Source: Streptomyces sp. MMBL 11-1 (GTDB taxonomy: Bacteria > Actinomycetota > Actinomycetes > Streptomycetales > Streptomycetaceae). Taken from it: a DNA stretch of 64,000 bases. The DNA lies in NCBI RefSeq assembly GCF_028622875.1, contig NZ_CP117709.1, forward strand, positions 7,009,001-7,073,000. Reading direction: 5' to 3'. The translations under genes and the position numbers were made by a program. The notes under the pieces are model-generated. The model was not told where the DNA came from, ran no database searches, and saw only the letters and a program-made list of their open reading frames with translations. This document shows positions 52,595-60,672 of the stretch, piece by piece (positions within the stretch are counted from its first letter, which is position 1; each line of letters begins with the position of its first letter).

Positions 52595-53500
52595 TCAGCC
52601 CCGGGCCGGCTCCCGTACCGGCTCCTCCCGCACCAGCCGCATCAGGGCCCGTGCCCCCGGGCTCAGGCTCCGCGCCGCCGGAAGCACCACCACGCTCTCG
52701 TACACCGGCCGGCGCGCGCCCCCCAGCTCCACGGCGACCAGCCGGGCCGCCTCCGGCTTGCGGGAGAAGTGGTGCGGCACCACCGCGATCCCCAGCCCTT
52801 CCTGCACCAGCTCCAGCAGGCTGTGCACATCGTTGACCTCCAGGCCCACCGTCCGGCGCACCCCCGCCGCCGCGAACGCCTCGTCGGCGGCCCGCCGGGG
52901 ACCCCAGTCCGGATGGAAGTCGATGAACGACGCCCCCCGCAGCTCCTCCCACCCCACCTCCGGCCGCCCGGCGAACGCGTGCCCCGCCGCGCACAGCAGC
53001 ACCATCGGCTCCCGGGCCAGCGGCACCAGCTCCCCGCGCCACTCCGCCGGGCCGACCGTCGCGGCGAACGCCAGGTCGAGGCGTCCACCCGCCACCCCGT
53101 CCAACAGGCTGCTGGTGCCCTCCTGCCGCAGCCGCAGCTCCATCTGTGGATGCTCCCGGTGGAACGCAGCCAGCAGCCGCGCCGGACTCACCCCCGCCAC
53201 GCACTGCTCGACCCCGATGGTCAGCGTCCCGCGCAGCAGCCCCCGTACGGCATCGACCGCGTCCCGCGCGGCCCGCGCGCCCGCCAGCGTGCGCTCCGCC
53301 TCCACCAGCAGCGCCCGCCCGGCCTCGGTGAGCAGGACCGAGCGCGTGGTACGGCTGAACAACGGGGTCCGCAGCTCCTGCTCCAGCGCCCGTACGGAGG
53401 CGGAGAGCCCGGACTGCGAGACGGCGAGGCGCGCTGCGGCGCGGGTGAAGTGCCGCTCCTCGGCCACGGCGACGAAGTGTTCCAGCTGACGCAATTCCAT
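52595..53500 (-). CDS. LysR family transcriptional regulator
   Basis: The 301-residue protein has the standard LysR winged helix at residues 1-60 (MELRQLEHFVAVAEERHFTR, AVSQSGLSASVRALEQEL) and a periplasmic-binding-like effector domain (LTIGVEQCVAGVSPARLLAA onward). It is divergent from the aldo/keto reductase 130 bp away, the usual arrangement for a regulator and its target. Confidence 0.92.
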   Translation of the reverse strand: MELRQLEHFVAVAEERHFTRAAARLAVSQSGLSASVRALEQELRTPLFSRTTRSVLLTEAGRALLVEAERTLAGARAARDAVDAVRGLLRGTLTIGVEQCVAGVSPARLLAAFHREHPQMELRLRQEGTSSLLDGVAGGRLDLAFAATVGPAEWRGELVPLAREPMVLLCAAGHAFAGRPEVGWEELRGASFIDFHPDWGPRRAADEAFAAAGVRRTVGLEVNDVHSLLELVQEGLGIAVVPHHFSRKPEAARLVAVELGGARRPVYESVVVLPAARSLSPGARALMRLVREEPVREPARG

Positions 53501-53630
53501 GATTGAGCAACCTAAACGATGAATCCGAGCGGAATCTCCTGTTGGACTGCTGGATCGATCTGCGGAAGCCTGGACCGGGTGCGCGCCGGTCCCGGCGCGC
53601 CACCCCCGTACCCCTACCGCGGAGCCTCGT

Positions 53631-54635
53631 ATGTACCTGCCGTCCGCCGACCGCTACTCCGCCATGCCCTACCGGCGCACCGGCCGCAGCGGTCTGCTGC
53701 TGCCCGCGCTCTCCCTCGGCCTCTGGCACAACTTCGGAGGCGACAGGACGCCCGAGGAACAGGGCCGCATCCTGCGCCGCGCCTTCGACCTCGGCATCAC
53801 CCACTTCGACCTGGCCAACAACTACGGCCCGCCGCCCGGATCCGCCGAACTCACCCTGGGCCGCGCCCTGGCGACCGACTTCGCCCACCTGCGCGACGAG
53901 ATCGTCATCTCCACCAAGGCCGGCTACCACATGTGGGACGGGCCGTACGGGGAGTGGGGCTCCCGCAAGTACCTGCGCTCCTCCCTCGACCAGAGCCTGA
54001 AGCGCCTCGGCGTCGGTTACGTCGACATCTTCTACTCCCACCGGCCCGACCCCGAGACCCCCCTCGAAGAGACGATGGGCGCACTCGACGCCGCCGTACG
54101 GCAGGGCAAAGCCCTCTACGTCGGCCTGTCCAACTACTCCGCCGCGCAGACCCGTGAGGCCACCGCGATCCTGAAGGACCTCGGAACTCCGCTCCTCATC
54201 CACCAGCCCCGCTACTCGATGCTCGACCGCCGCATCGAGGACGACGGGCTGCCGGACCTCCTCGACGAGCTGGGCGTCGGGTCCATCGCCTACTCGCCGC
54301 TGGAGCAGGGCATCCTGACCGACCGCTATCTGAACGGCATCCCGGCCGGCTCCCGGGCCGCCGGCGCGAGCCCCTTCCTGACGCCCGACGCCGTCACCCC
54401 GCAGCTGGTGGACCGGCTGCGCGCGCTGGACGCGCTGGCGAAGGAGCGCGGTCAGTCGCTCGCGCAGCTGGCCCTGGCCTGGGTGCTGCGCGGTGGCCGT
54501 CTCACCTCCGCCGTGGTCGGCGCGAGCAGCGTCGCCCAGCTGGAGAACAGTGTCGAGGCCGCCCGGAACCTGGAGTTCACCGAGGACGAGCTGTCCCGGA
54601 TCGAGGAGCTGCTGCGGGACGCGAAGACGGGCTGA
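53631..54635 (+). CDS. Aldo/keto reductase (YghZ-like)
   Basis: The 334-residue TIM-barrel enzyme has the catalytic tetrad regions THFDLANNYGPP (Asp and Tyr), VISTKAGYHMWDG (Lys) and DIFYSHRPDPETPLEETMGA (His). The NADPH-binding C-terminus is AVVGASSVAQLENSVEA. It resembles the L-glyceraldehyde-3-phosphate reductase/MgrA branch. Probably regulated by the adjacent LysR. Confidence 0.92.
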   Translation: MYLPSADRYSAMPYRRTGRSGLLLPALSLGLWHNFGGDRTPEEQGRILRRAFDLGITHFDLANNYGPPPGSAELTLGRALATDFAHLRDEIVISTKAGYHMWDGPYGEWGSRKYLRSSLDQSLKRLGVGYVDIFYSHRPDPETPLEETMGALDAAVRQGKALYVGLSNYSAAQTREATAILKDLGTPLLIHQPRYSMLDRRIEDDGLPDLLDELGVGSIAYSPLEQGILTDRYLNGIPAGSRAAGASPFLTPDAVTPQLVDRLRALDALAKERGQSLAQLALAWVLRGGRLTSAVVGASSVAQLENSVEAARNLEFTEDELSRIEELLRDAKTG

Positions 54636-54655
54636 CGACGGTCGGGCGCGTGCAC

Positions 54656-54880
54656 TCAGTGCGCTCCGTCGCCGCCCTGTCCCGTGGGGCACTGGGCCTT
54701 TACGGCCGGCGCCACCGGGCACGCGGCCCCGGTCGGCGCCCCGGCCGGGGCGGGCGTCGCGGGAGCCTTGCCCGCCGCGCCGAGGAGCAGGGCAGCGAAC
54801 GTGGCGGCCAGGGCGGCGGAGCGGAGCCGGTGGCGGCGGTACAGCGGCCGTACGGGGGCGGGCACGTGGGGGGAGTTCAC
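54656..54880 (-). CDS. Small putative secreted protein
   Basis: The 74-residue protein has a basic N-terminus with a hydrophobic stretch (SAALAATFAALLLGAAG, about 22-38) like a signal peptide, then an Ala/Pro-rich mature part with two Cys (AACPVAP and QCPTGQ). GTG 54880 follows GGAG. It may be a small exported peptide or an annotation artefact; no family was recognised. Confidence 0.4.
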   Translation of the reverse strand: MNSPHVPAPVRPLYRRHRLRSAALAATFAALLLGAAGKAPATPAPAGAPTGAACPVAPAVKAQCPTGQGGDGAH

Positions 54881-55208
54881 GGGGGGCGGCTCCTGGCCTG
54901 TCTGCCCGGCGCGGAGGTGCGCGGGGCCTCTTCCCCGGATGCTAGGAAGCGCCGCACCCGGGGAGAAGGCCCGCGCACATTGCGTTCATAGTGTTCGCCC
55001 CGGGCGCCCGAAGAGGCCGTCGGCGGGCGCCCGAAGACGCCCAGCGGCGGGAGGAGCGACGGAGGCGGCGGGAGCGACGACGGGACCACCGGAGGGACCG
55101 ACGACGGGACCACCGGAGGGACCTTCGGCGGACTGGACCTCTGACGGGCCGCCCCGCCGGCCGCCCCTCCCTGGCCCACGCCGCTCACGGCGCGTACGGT
55201 GTGGCGGC
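54881..55208. other. Intergenic region with tandem repeat
   Basis: This 328-bp gap upstream of the D-aminopeptidase gene contains repeated GGGCGCCCGAAG (twice near 55004-55040) and a perfect 24-bp tandem repeat (55076-55123). No gene is supported. Confidence 0.5.
55076..55123. repeat. 24-bp perfect tandem duplication
   Basis: A 24-bp unit starting GACGACGGGACCACC is repeated exactly twice (55076-55099 and 55100-55123), 85 bp before the D-aminopeptidase start. Confidence 0.9.
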
Positions 55209-56042
55209 ATGAAGATCCTCATCAGCGCGGACATGGAAGGCGCCACCGGAGTGACCTGGCCGGCCGACGTGCTGCCGGGGACGCCGCAGTGGGAGCGCTG
55301 CCGGTCGATGTTCACCTCGGACGTGAACGCGGCCGCGCTCGGCTTCCTGGACGGCGGTGCCGACGAGGTCCTGGTCAACGAGGCCCACTGGTCGATGCGC
55401 AACCTGCTGCTGGAGCGCATGGACGAACGGGTCCAGATGCTCACCGGCAAGCACAAGTCGCTGTCCATGGTGGAAGGCATCCAGCACGGTGACGTGGACG
55501 CGGTGGCCTTCGTCGGCTACCACACCGGAGCCGGTACGGAGGGCGTCCTCGCCCACACCTACCTCGCCAACTCCATCACCGGCGTCTGGCTGAACGGCGT
55601 CCGCGCGAGCGAGGGGCTGCTCAACGCGCACGTCGCCGCCGAGTACGGCGTGCCCGTCGTGCTCGTCACCGGAGACGATCTGACCTGCGTGGACGCCCAG
55701 GGATACGCCCCCGACGCCCGGAAGGTCGCCGTCAAGGACTACGTGTCCCGCTACGCCGCGGTGTGCCGCACCCCCGCCCGTACCGCCGCCGACATCAGGG
55801 CGGCGGCGAAGACGGCCTGCGCCCTCGCGGGCCGGCGGGAGCCCGTCACCGGTTCCTCGTTCACCGTGGAGCTGGAGTTCGACGCCGAACATCTGGCGGC
55901 CGCGGCGACCGTGGTCCCCGGCGTGGCGGCGAGCGGGGAGAGGCGCGTGGCGTACACCAGCGCGACGATGTACGAAGGAATTCGCACGTTCAAGGCGGTG
56001 ACGACGATCGTGTCGGCCGCTGTGGAGGAACAGTATGGCTGA
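55209..56042 (+). CDS. M55 family D-aminopeptidase (DppA-like)
   Basis: The 277-residue protein shows the DppA zinc ligands at the family positions: D8 and E10 in ISADMEGATG, H60 in NEAHWSM, H105 in GYHTG and E135 in RASEG. The family forms self-compartmentalising decamers that release N-terminal D-amino acids from D-Ala-containing peptides. It is the first gene of a four-peptidase operon. ATG 55209 has a TACGGT-like -10 close by and no ribosome site, so leaderless expression is possible. The longer upstream frame is rejected. Confidence 0.92.
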   Translation: MKILISADMEGATGVTWPADVLPGTPQWERCRSMFTSDVNAAALGFLDGGADEVLVNEAHWSMRNLLLERMDERVQMLTGKHKSLSMVEGIQHGDVDAVAFVGYHTGAGTEGVLAHTYLANSITGVWLNGVRASEGLLNAHVAAEYGVPVVLVTGDDLTCVDAQGYAPDARKVAVKDYVSRYAAVCRTPARTAADIRAAAKTACALAGRREPVTGSSFTVELEFDAEHLAAAATVVPGVAASGERRVAYTSATMYEGIRTFKAVTTIVSAAVEEQYG

Positions 56043-57378
56043 CGTCCCCGACCTGCTCGGCCCCGTGGACCGGCAGGCCCTCGACGAGGTGGTGACGTTC
56101 ACCTCCGAACTCATCCGCATCGACACCACCAACCGGGGCGGCGGCGACTGCCGTGAGCGCCCGGCCGCCGAGTACGTCGCCCAGCGGCTCGCCGACACCG
56201 GAATCGAGCCGACGCTGCTGGAGCGGACCCCCGGCCGGACCAACGTGGTCGCCCGGATCCCCGGCACCGATCCGTCGGCCGACGCGCTGCTCGTCCACGG
56301 CCACCTCGACGTGGTGCCCGCCGAGCCCGCCGACTGGAGCGTGCACCCCTTCTCCGGCGAGGTGTGCGACGGAGTCGTGTGGGGGAGGGGTGCCGTCGAC
56401 ATGAAGAACATGGACGCGATGGTCCTCTCCGTCGTACGGGGCTGGGCCCGCGAGGGCTTCCGCCCCCGGCGCGACATCGTCATCGCGTACACCGCCGACG
56501 AGGAGGACAGCGCCGCCGACGGCTCCGGCTTCCTCGCCGACCAGCACGCGGGGCTGTTCGAGGGCTGCACGGAGGGCATCAGCGAGTCGGGGGCCTTCAC
56601 CTTCCACGCGGGCGACGGTCTCTCGCTGTACCCGATCGCGGCGGGCGAGCGCGGCACCGGCTGGCTGAAGCTGACCGCCGAGGGCAGGGCCGGGCACGGC
56701 TCCAAGGTCAACCGGGAGAACGCGGTGAGCACCCTGGCCGCCGCCGTGGCCCGGATCGGCGAGCACGAGTGGCCCATCCGCCTCACCCCGACCGTCCGCG
56801 CCGCGATCATCGAGATCGCCGCCCTGCACGGCATCACCGCCGATCTGGACGAACCCGGCTTCGACATCGCCCAACTCCTGGGCAAGCTCGGCCCGGCCGC
56901 ATCCCTGGTCGAGAACACCGTCCGCAACAGCAGCAACCCGACGATGCTGGACGCCGGTTACAAGGTCAACGTCATCCCCGGCCATGCCGCCGCCTTCATC
57001 GACGGGCGCATGGTCCCCGGCGGCGACGACGAGTTCCACGCCACCCTGGACCGGCTCACCGGCCCCGCGGTCTCGTGGGAGTTCTACCACCGCGAGACGG
57101 CCCTGGAGGCCCCCGTGGACTCCCCGACGTACGCCAAACTGCGCGCCGCCGTCGAGCGGTTCGACCCGGAGGCGCACACCGTCCCGTACTGCATGTCGGG
57201 CGGCACCGACGCCAAGCAGTTCTCCCGCCTCGGCATCACCGGCTACGGCTTCACCCCGCTGAAGCTGCCCGTCGGCTTCGACTACCAGCGGCTCTTCCAC
57301 GGCGTCGACGAACGCGTCCCCGTCGACGCCCTCCACTTCGGCGTCCGCGTGCTCGACCACTACCTGCGCACCGCCTGA
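56035..57378 (+). CDS. M20 family metallopeptidase
   Basis: The 447-residue di-zinc enzyme has VHGHLDVVPAEP (first metal His/Asp), WGRGAVDMKNMDAM (bridging Asp), YTADEEDSAADGS (Glu-Glu, base and ligand) and a late CMSGGTDAKQF region. The dimerisation domain lies at about 200-310. It cleaves dipeptides or N-acyl amino acids. It overlaps the D-aminopeptidase gene by 8 bp, indicating coupled translation. Its 3' end lies in a short tandem repeat. Confidence 0.93.
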   Translation: MADVPDLLGPVDRQALDEVVTFTSELIRIDTTNRGGGDCRERPAAEYVAQRLADTGIEPTLLERTPGRTNVVARIPGTDPSADALLVHGHLDVVPAEPADWSVHPFSGEVCDGVVWGRGAVDMKNMDAMVLSVVRGWAREGFRPRRDIVIAYTADEEDSAADGSGFLADQHAGLFEGCTEGISESGAFTFHAGDGLSLYPIAAGERGTGWLKLTAEGRAGHGSKVNRENAVSTLAAAVARIGEHEWPIRLTPTVRAAIIEIAALHGITADLDEPGFDIAQLLGKLGPAASLVENTVRNSSNPTMLDAGYKVNVIPGHAAAFIDGRMVPGGDDEFHATLDRLTGPAVSWEFYHRETALEAPVDSPTYAKLRAAVERFDPEAHTVPYCMSGGTDAKQFSRLGITGYGFTPLKLPVGFDYQRLFHGVDERVPVDALHFGVRVLDHYLRTA

Positions 57379-57423
57379 CTGCCTGACTGCCTGACTGCCT
57401 GACCGCCTGCCTGACCGCCTGCC
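57373..57423. repeat. 8-bp tandem repeat (GCCTGACT)n covering a stop codon
   Basis: Three perfect GCCTGACT units and one GCCTGACC unit run from 57373, followed by imperfect copies to 57423. The first unit contains the TGA stop of the M20 peptidase gene, so slippage would not remove the stop. Confidence 0.85.
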
Positions 57424-57456
57424 GACCCGATCCGTGCCCCGGGGGGACCGACCTAC

Positions 57457-59472
57457 GTGAACACCGTGCCAGCAGCCCCGTACGGAACCTGGCCGTCGCC
57501 CGTCGACGCGGCACTCGCCGCCTCGCACGACGGCCGCCCCGACCACCTCGGCACCGTCGGGGACGAGGTGTGGTGGACCGAGCCGCGCCCCGCCGAGGAC
57601 GGCCGGCGCGCACTGATGCGCCGCCGCGCCGACGGCACCACCGCCCCCGTGCTGCCCGCCCCCTGGAACACCCGCAGCCGGGTGATCGAATACGGCGGGC
57701 AGCCCTGGGCCGGCACCGTGCGCGAGGACGGCGAAATCCTCGTGGTGTTCGTCCACTTCCCCGACCAGAGGCTCTACGCCCACGCCCCCGACGGGCCCGG
57801 CGAGCCGTGGCCGCTCACCCCGGTCTCGGACGTCGGCGGCGGACTGCGCTGGGTGGACCCGCAGGTGCGGCCGGAACACGGGGCATCGGGCGAAGTCTGG
57901 TGCGTGCTGGAGGAGTTCACCGGGCCCGCGCCCACCGACGTGCGACGCGTCGTCGCCGCCGTACCGCTCGACGGCTCGGCGGCCAACGACCGCGCGGCGG
58001 TCCGTGAACTCTCCGACGACCGGCACCGCTTCGTCACCGGGCCCAAGGTCTCCCACGACGGGCGGCGGGCGGCCTGGATCGCCTGGGACCACCCCCGGAT
58101 GCCGTGGGACGGCACGGTGGTCATGCTGGCGGACATCGACGACTCGGGTGAGTTCACCGGCGTACGGCCCCTCGTCGGCGACCTCGACGAATCGGTCTGC
58201 CAGGTGGAGTGGGACCGCGACGGCAGTCTCCTGTTCGTCTCCGACCTCGCCGACTGGTGGGAGCTCCAGCGCATCCGCCCCGACGCTCCTGCGGGCGGCG
58301 CGTTCCCCAGCAGCCGCCTCCTGCCGCCCCGGGGCGAGGAGTTCGGCGGGGCGCTCTGGAAGATCGGGCTGCGCTGGTTCCATCCGCTGGACAACGGGCT
58401 GGTCGCCGTCCTGCACGGCAGGGGCGACATGCGGCTCGGCATCCTCGACCCGGAGACCGGCGAACTCGCCGACGTGCCGGGCCCCTGGACCGCCTGGGCC
58501 GACACGCTCGCCGTCCACGGCAGCCGGGTCGTCGGGGTCGCGGCCGGCCCCCGCGGCGGCCCCGAGATCGTCGAGCTGGACACCGCGACCGGGCACACCC
58601 GCGTCATCGGCGCACCCCACCACGACGCGGTCGACCCCGCGTACTACCCGGTGCCCGAGGACCGCACCTTCGCGGGTCCCGACGGCCGCGAGATCCACGC
58701 CCACATCTACCCGCCGCACAGCCCCGACCGCACCGGCCCCGAGGGCGAGAAGCCCCCGTACGTCGTCTGGGCACACGGCGGGCCCACCGGCCACGCCCCG
58801 CTCGTCCTCGACCTGGAGATCGCCTACTTCACCTCGCGCGGCATCGGCGTGGCCGAGGTCAACTACGGCGGGTCCACCGGCTACGGCCGCGGCTACCGCG
58901 AACGCCTGCGCGGCCAGTGGGGCGTGGTCGACGTGGCCGACTGCGCGGCCGTCGCCTCGGCCCTCGTCGAGGAGGGCGCCGCCGACCCGGACAAGCTCGC
59001 GATCCGGGGCGGCAGCGCGGGTGGCTGGACCACCGCCGCCTCGCTGACCAGCACGGACCTCTACGCCTGCGGGACGATCCTCTACCCGATCCTGGATCTC
59101 GAAGGGTGGGCCACGGACGAGACCCACGACTTCGAGTCGCGGTACCTGGAGTCCCTCGTCGGCCCGTTCGCCGAGGTGCCCGAGCGCTACCGGGAACGCT
59201 CGCCGCTCCACCGGACCGACCGGCTGAACACCCCCTTCCTGCTGCTCCAGGGTCTGGACGACGTGATCTGCCCGCCCGCCCAGAGCGAGCGGTTCCTCGC
59301 CGCCCTCGCCGGCCGGGGCGTCGCCCACGCCTATATCGCCTTCGAGGGGGAGGGGCACGGATTCCGCCGGGTGGAGACCCTGGTCCGCGCACTGGAGGCC
59401 GAACTCTCCCTCTACGCTCAGACGTTCGGCATCGAGCGCCCCGACGTACCGCCCCTGGAGCTGACCACGTGA
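57457..59472 (+). CDS. S9 family peptidase (prolyl oligopeptidase/acylaminoacyl-peptidase type)
   Basis: The 671-residue enzyme has an N-terminal beta-propeller (about 20-400) and a C-terminal alpha/beta hydrolase. Its triad is Ser in IRGGSAGGWTTA (near 519), Asp in LQGLDDVICPP (near 600) and His in EGEGHGFRR (near 633). It lacks a signal peptide, so it acts in the cytoplasm on short peptides. GTG 57457 is used. Together with its neighbours it can strip peptides to free amino acids. Confidence 0.93.
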   Translation: MNTVPAAPYGTWPSPVDAALAASHDGRPDHLGTVGDEVWWTEPRPAEDGRRALMRRRADGTTAPVLPAPWNTRSRVIEYGGQPWAGTVREDGEILVVFVHFPDQRLYAHAPDGPGEPWPLTPVSDVGGGLRWVDPQVRPEHGASGEVWCVLEEFTGPAPTDVRRVVAAVPLDGSAANDRAAVRELSDDRHRFVTGPKVSHDGRRAAWIAWDHPRMPWDGTVVMLADIDDSGEFTGVRPLVGDLDESVCQVEWDRDGSLLFVSDLADWWELQRIRPDAPAGGAFPSSRLLPPRGEEFGGALWKIGLRWFHPLDNGLVAVLHGRGDMRLGILDPETGELADVPGPWTAWADTLAVHGSRVVGVAAGPRGGPEIVELDTATGHTRVIGAPHHDAVDPAYYPVPEDRTFAGPDGREIHAHIYPPHSPDRTGPEGEKPPYVVWAHGGPTGHAPLVLDLEIAYFTSRGIGVAEVNYGGSTGYGRGYRERLRGQWGVVDVADCAAVASALVEEGAADPDKLAIRGGSAGGWTTAASLTSTDLYACGTILYPILDLEGWATDETHDFESRYLESLVGPFAEVPERYRERSPLHRTDRLNTPFLLLQGLDDVICPPAQSERFLAALAGRGVAHAYIAFEGEGHGFRRVETLVRALEAELSLYAQTFGIERPDVPPLELTT

Positions 59473-60431
59473 CCCGCGAGGAGCACGGCTTTCCGGCGCC
59501 TCTCGCCCGGCCGTCCCGGCTGCGCCCCGGCTCCCGGGTCGCCGTCGTCGCGCCCAGCGGCCCCGTCCCCGCCGACCGGCTGGAGGAGGGGCTCGCCGTC
59601 CTGCGCGACTGGGGCCTCGAACCCGTCATCGGTGGCCATGTCCTCACCACACACCCGGAGTTGGACTACCTCGCCGGGTCGGACGCGGGCCGCGCGGAGG
59701 ATCTTCAGCAGGCGTGGTGCGACCCGTCCGTGGAGGCCGTGCTGTGCGCCCGGGGCGGCTACGGCGCGCACCGGATGGTCGACCTGGTCGACTGGGCGGC
59801 GGTCCGGGCCGCCGGGCCCAAGGTGTTCGTCGGCTACAGCGACATCACGGTGCTGCACGAGGCGTTCGCCCTGCGGGCCGGGTTCGCGACCCTGCACGGG
59901 CCGATGGTCGCCACCGAGACGTTCCTCAGGGACGCGGCGACCCGTGAGCACCTGCGCGCCACGCTCTTCGCGCCGGAGACCGTGACCGTCCTCGGCCTGG
60001 AGTCGGCCGGGGCGCTGGTCCCCGGTCGGGCGCGGGGCGTCCTGTACGGCGGTTGCGTCAGCCTGCTCGCCGCCGGAACCGGCGCCCCGGGCGGCCGGAC
60101 CCACGCCCGGGGCGGACTGCTGGTGATCGAGGACACCGGGGAGGAGCCCTATCGGCTGGACGGCATCCTCACCCGGCTCCTGCGGACCGGAGCCCTGGAC
60201 GGAGTCGCCGGGGTGGCCTGCGGGTCCTGGCAGGAGTGCGGCCCGTACGAGAAGATCCGCGCCGTGCTCGCCGACCGGCTCGGTCCGCTGGGCATACCCG
60301 TGGTCGAGGAGCTGGGCTTCGGGCACGGTCCGACCGCGCTGACGATCCCCCTGGGTGTGCCCGCGGTGCTCGACGCACCGGCGGACGGCGGGCGTTGCAC
60401 GCTGACCGTCGACGCCCCCGCCCTGCGCTGA
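59469..60431 (+). CDS. LD-carboxypeptidase / MccF-like S66 peptidase
   Basis: The 320-residue protein has the S66 fold: VAVVAPSGPVPADRLEEGL at the start, CARGGYGAHRMVD, nucleophile Ser in VFVGYSDITVLHE (near 123), Glu in IEDTGEEPYRLD and His in GFGHGPTALTIPLG (near 285). LdcA removes the terminal D-Ala from murein tetrapeptide; MccF relatives cleave microcin C-type amides. The GTG overlaps the S9 stop (GTGA). Last gene of the peptidase operon. Confidence 0.92.
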   Translation: MTREEHGFPAPLARPSRLRPGSRVAVVAPSGPVPADRLEEGLAVLRDWGLEPVIGGHVLTTHPELDYLAGSDAGRAEDLQQAWCDPSVEAVLCARGGYGAHRMVDLVDWAAVRAAGPKVFVGYSDITVLHEAFALRAGFATLHGPMVATETFLRDAATREHLRATLFAPETVTVLGLESAGALVPGRARGVLYGGCVSLLAAGTGAPGGRTHARGGLLVIEDTGEEPYRLDGILTRLLRTGALDGVAGVACGSWQECGPYEKIRAVLADRLGPLGIPVVEELGFGHGPTALTIPLGVPAVLDAPADGGRCTLTVDAPALR

Positions 60432-60633
60432 CCCACCCTCCTCCTCGGCCGCCCGGCCCAGCCCGGTCCCACCCGTATCCGCGTTCCGTATCCGCGTCCC
60501 GCGTCCACGTCGCTGTCCGCACGGCCGCCCGGATGTGTGTTCTCGTGCGGGGAACGTGAACGTCCGTCAAGTACCGCTGACCGATGCGTTGACACGGCTC
60601 CGAGCGGTGTCACAGCATGGGCGCGACCCAATA

Positions 60634-60649
60634 CTTACCGGTCGGTAAG
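60634..60649. promoter_or_regulatory. Perfect TetR-type palindrome upstream of the CocE-like hydrolase
   Basis: CTTACCGGTCGGTAAG is a 16-bp palindrome with 7-bp arms (CTTACCG/CGGTAAG) 24 bp before GTG 60673. A TTGACA is present at 60589. Repressors of the TetR family commonly bind TACCG...CGGTA. No TetR gene is adjacent in the window, so the repressor acts from elsewhere. Confidence 0.65.
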
Positions 60650-60672
60650 GTGTCCTCGGTGTGGAGGTCTTC

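Noticed and set aside
54651..54698. GCACTCAGTGC followed by GGCACTGGGCC as a fourth regulon operator
   Set aside because: Only the first half resembles the motif, the spacing is about 34 bp instead of 22-23, and it lies inside or beyond coding sequence.
3912..59358. Very long open frames antisense to known genes, for example 26697-30050 on the plus strand and 55990-59358 on the minus strand
   Set aside because: They mirror real genes with strong family matches. High GC content leaves antisense frames open in Streptomyces.
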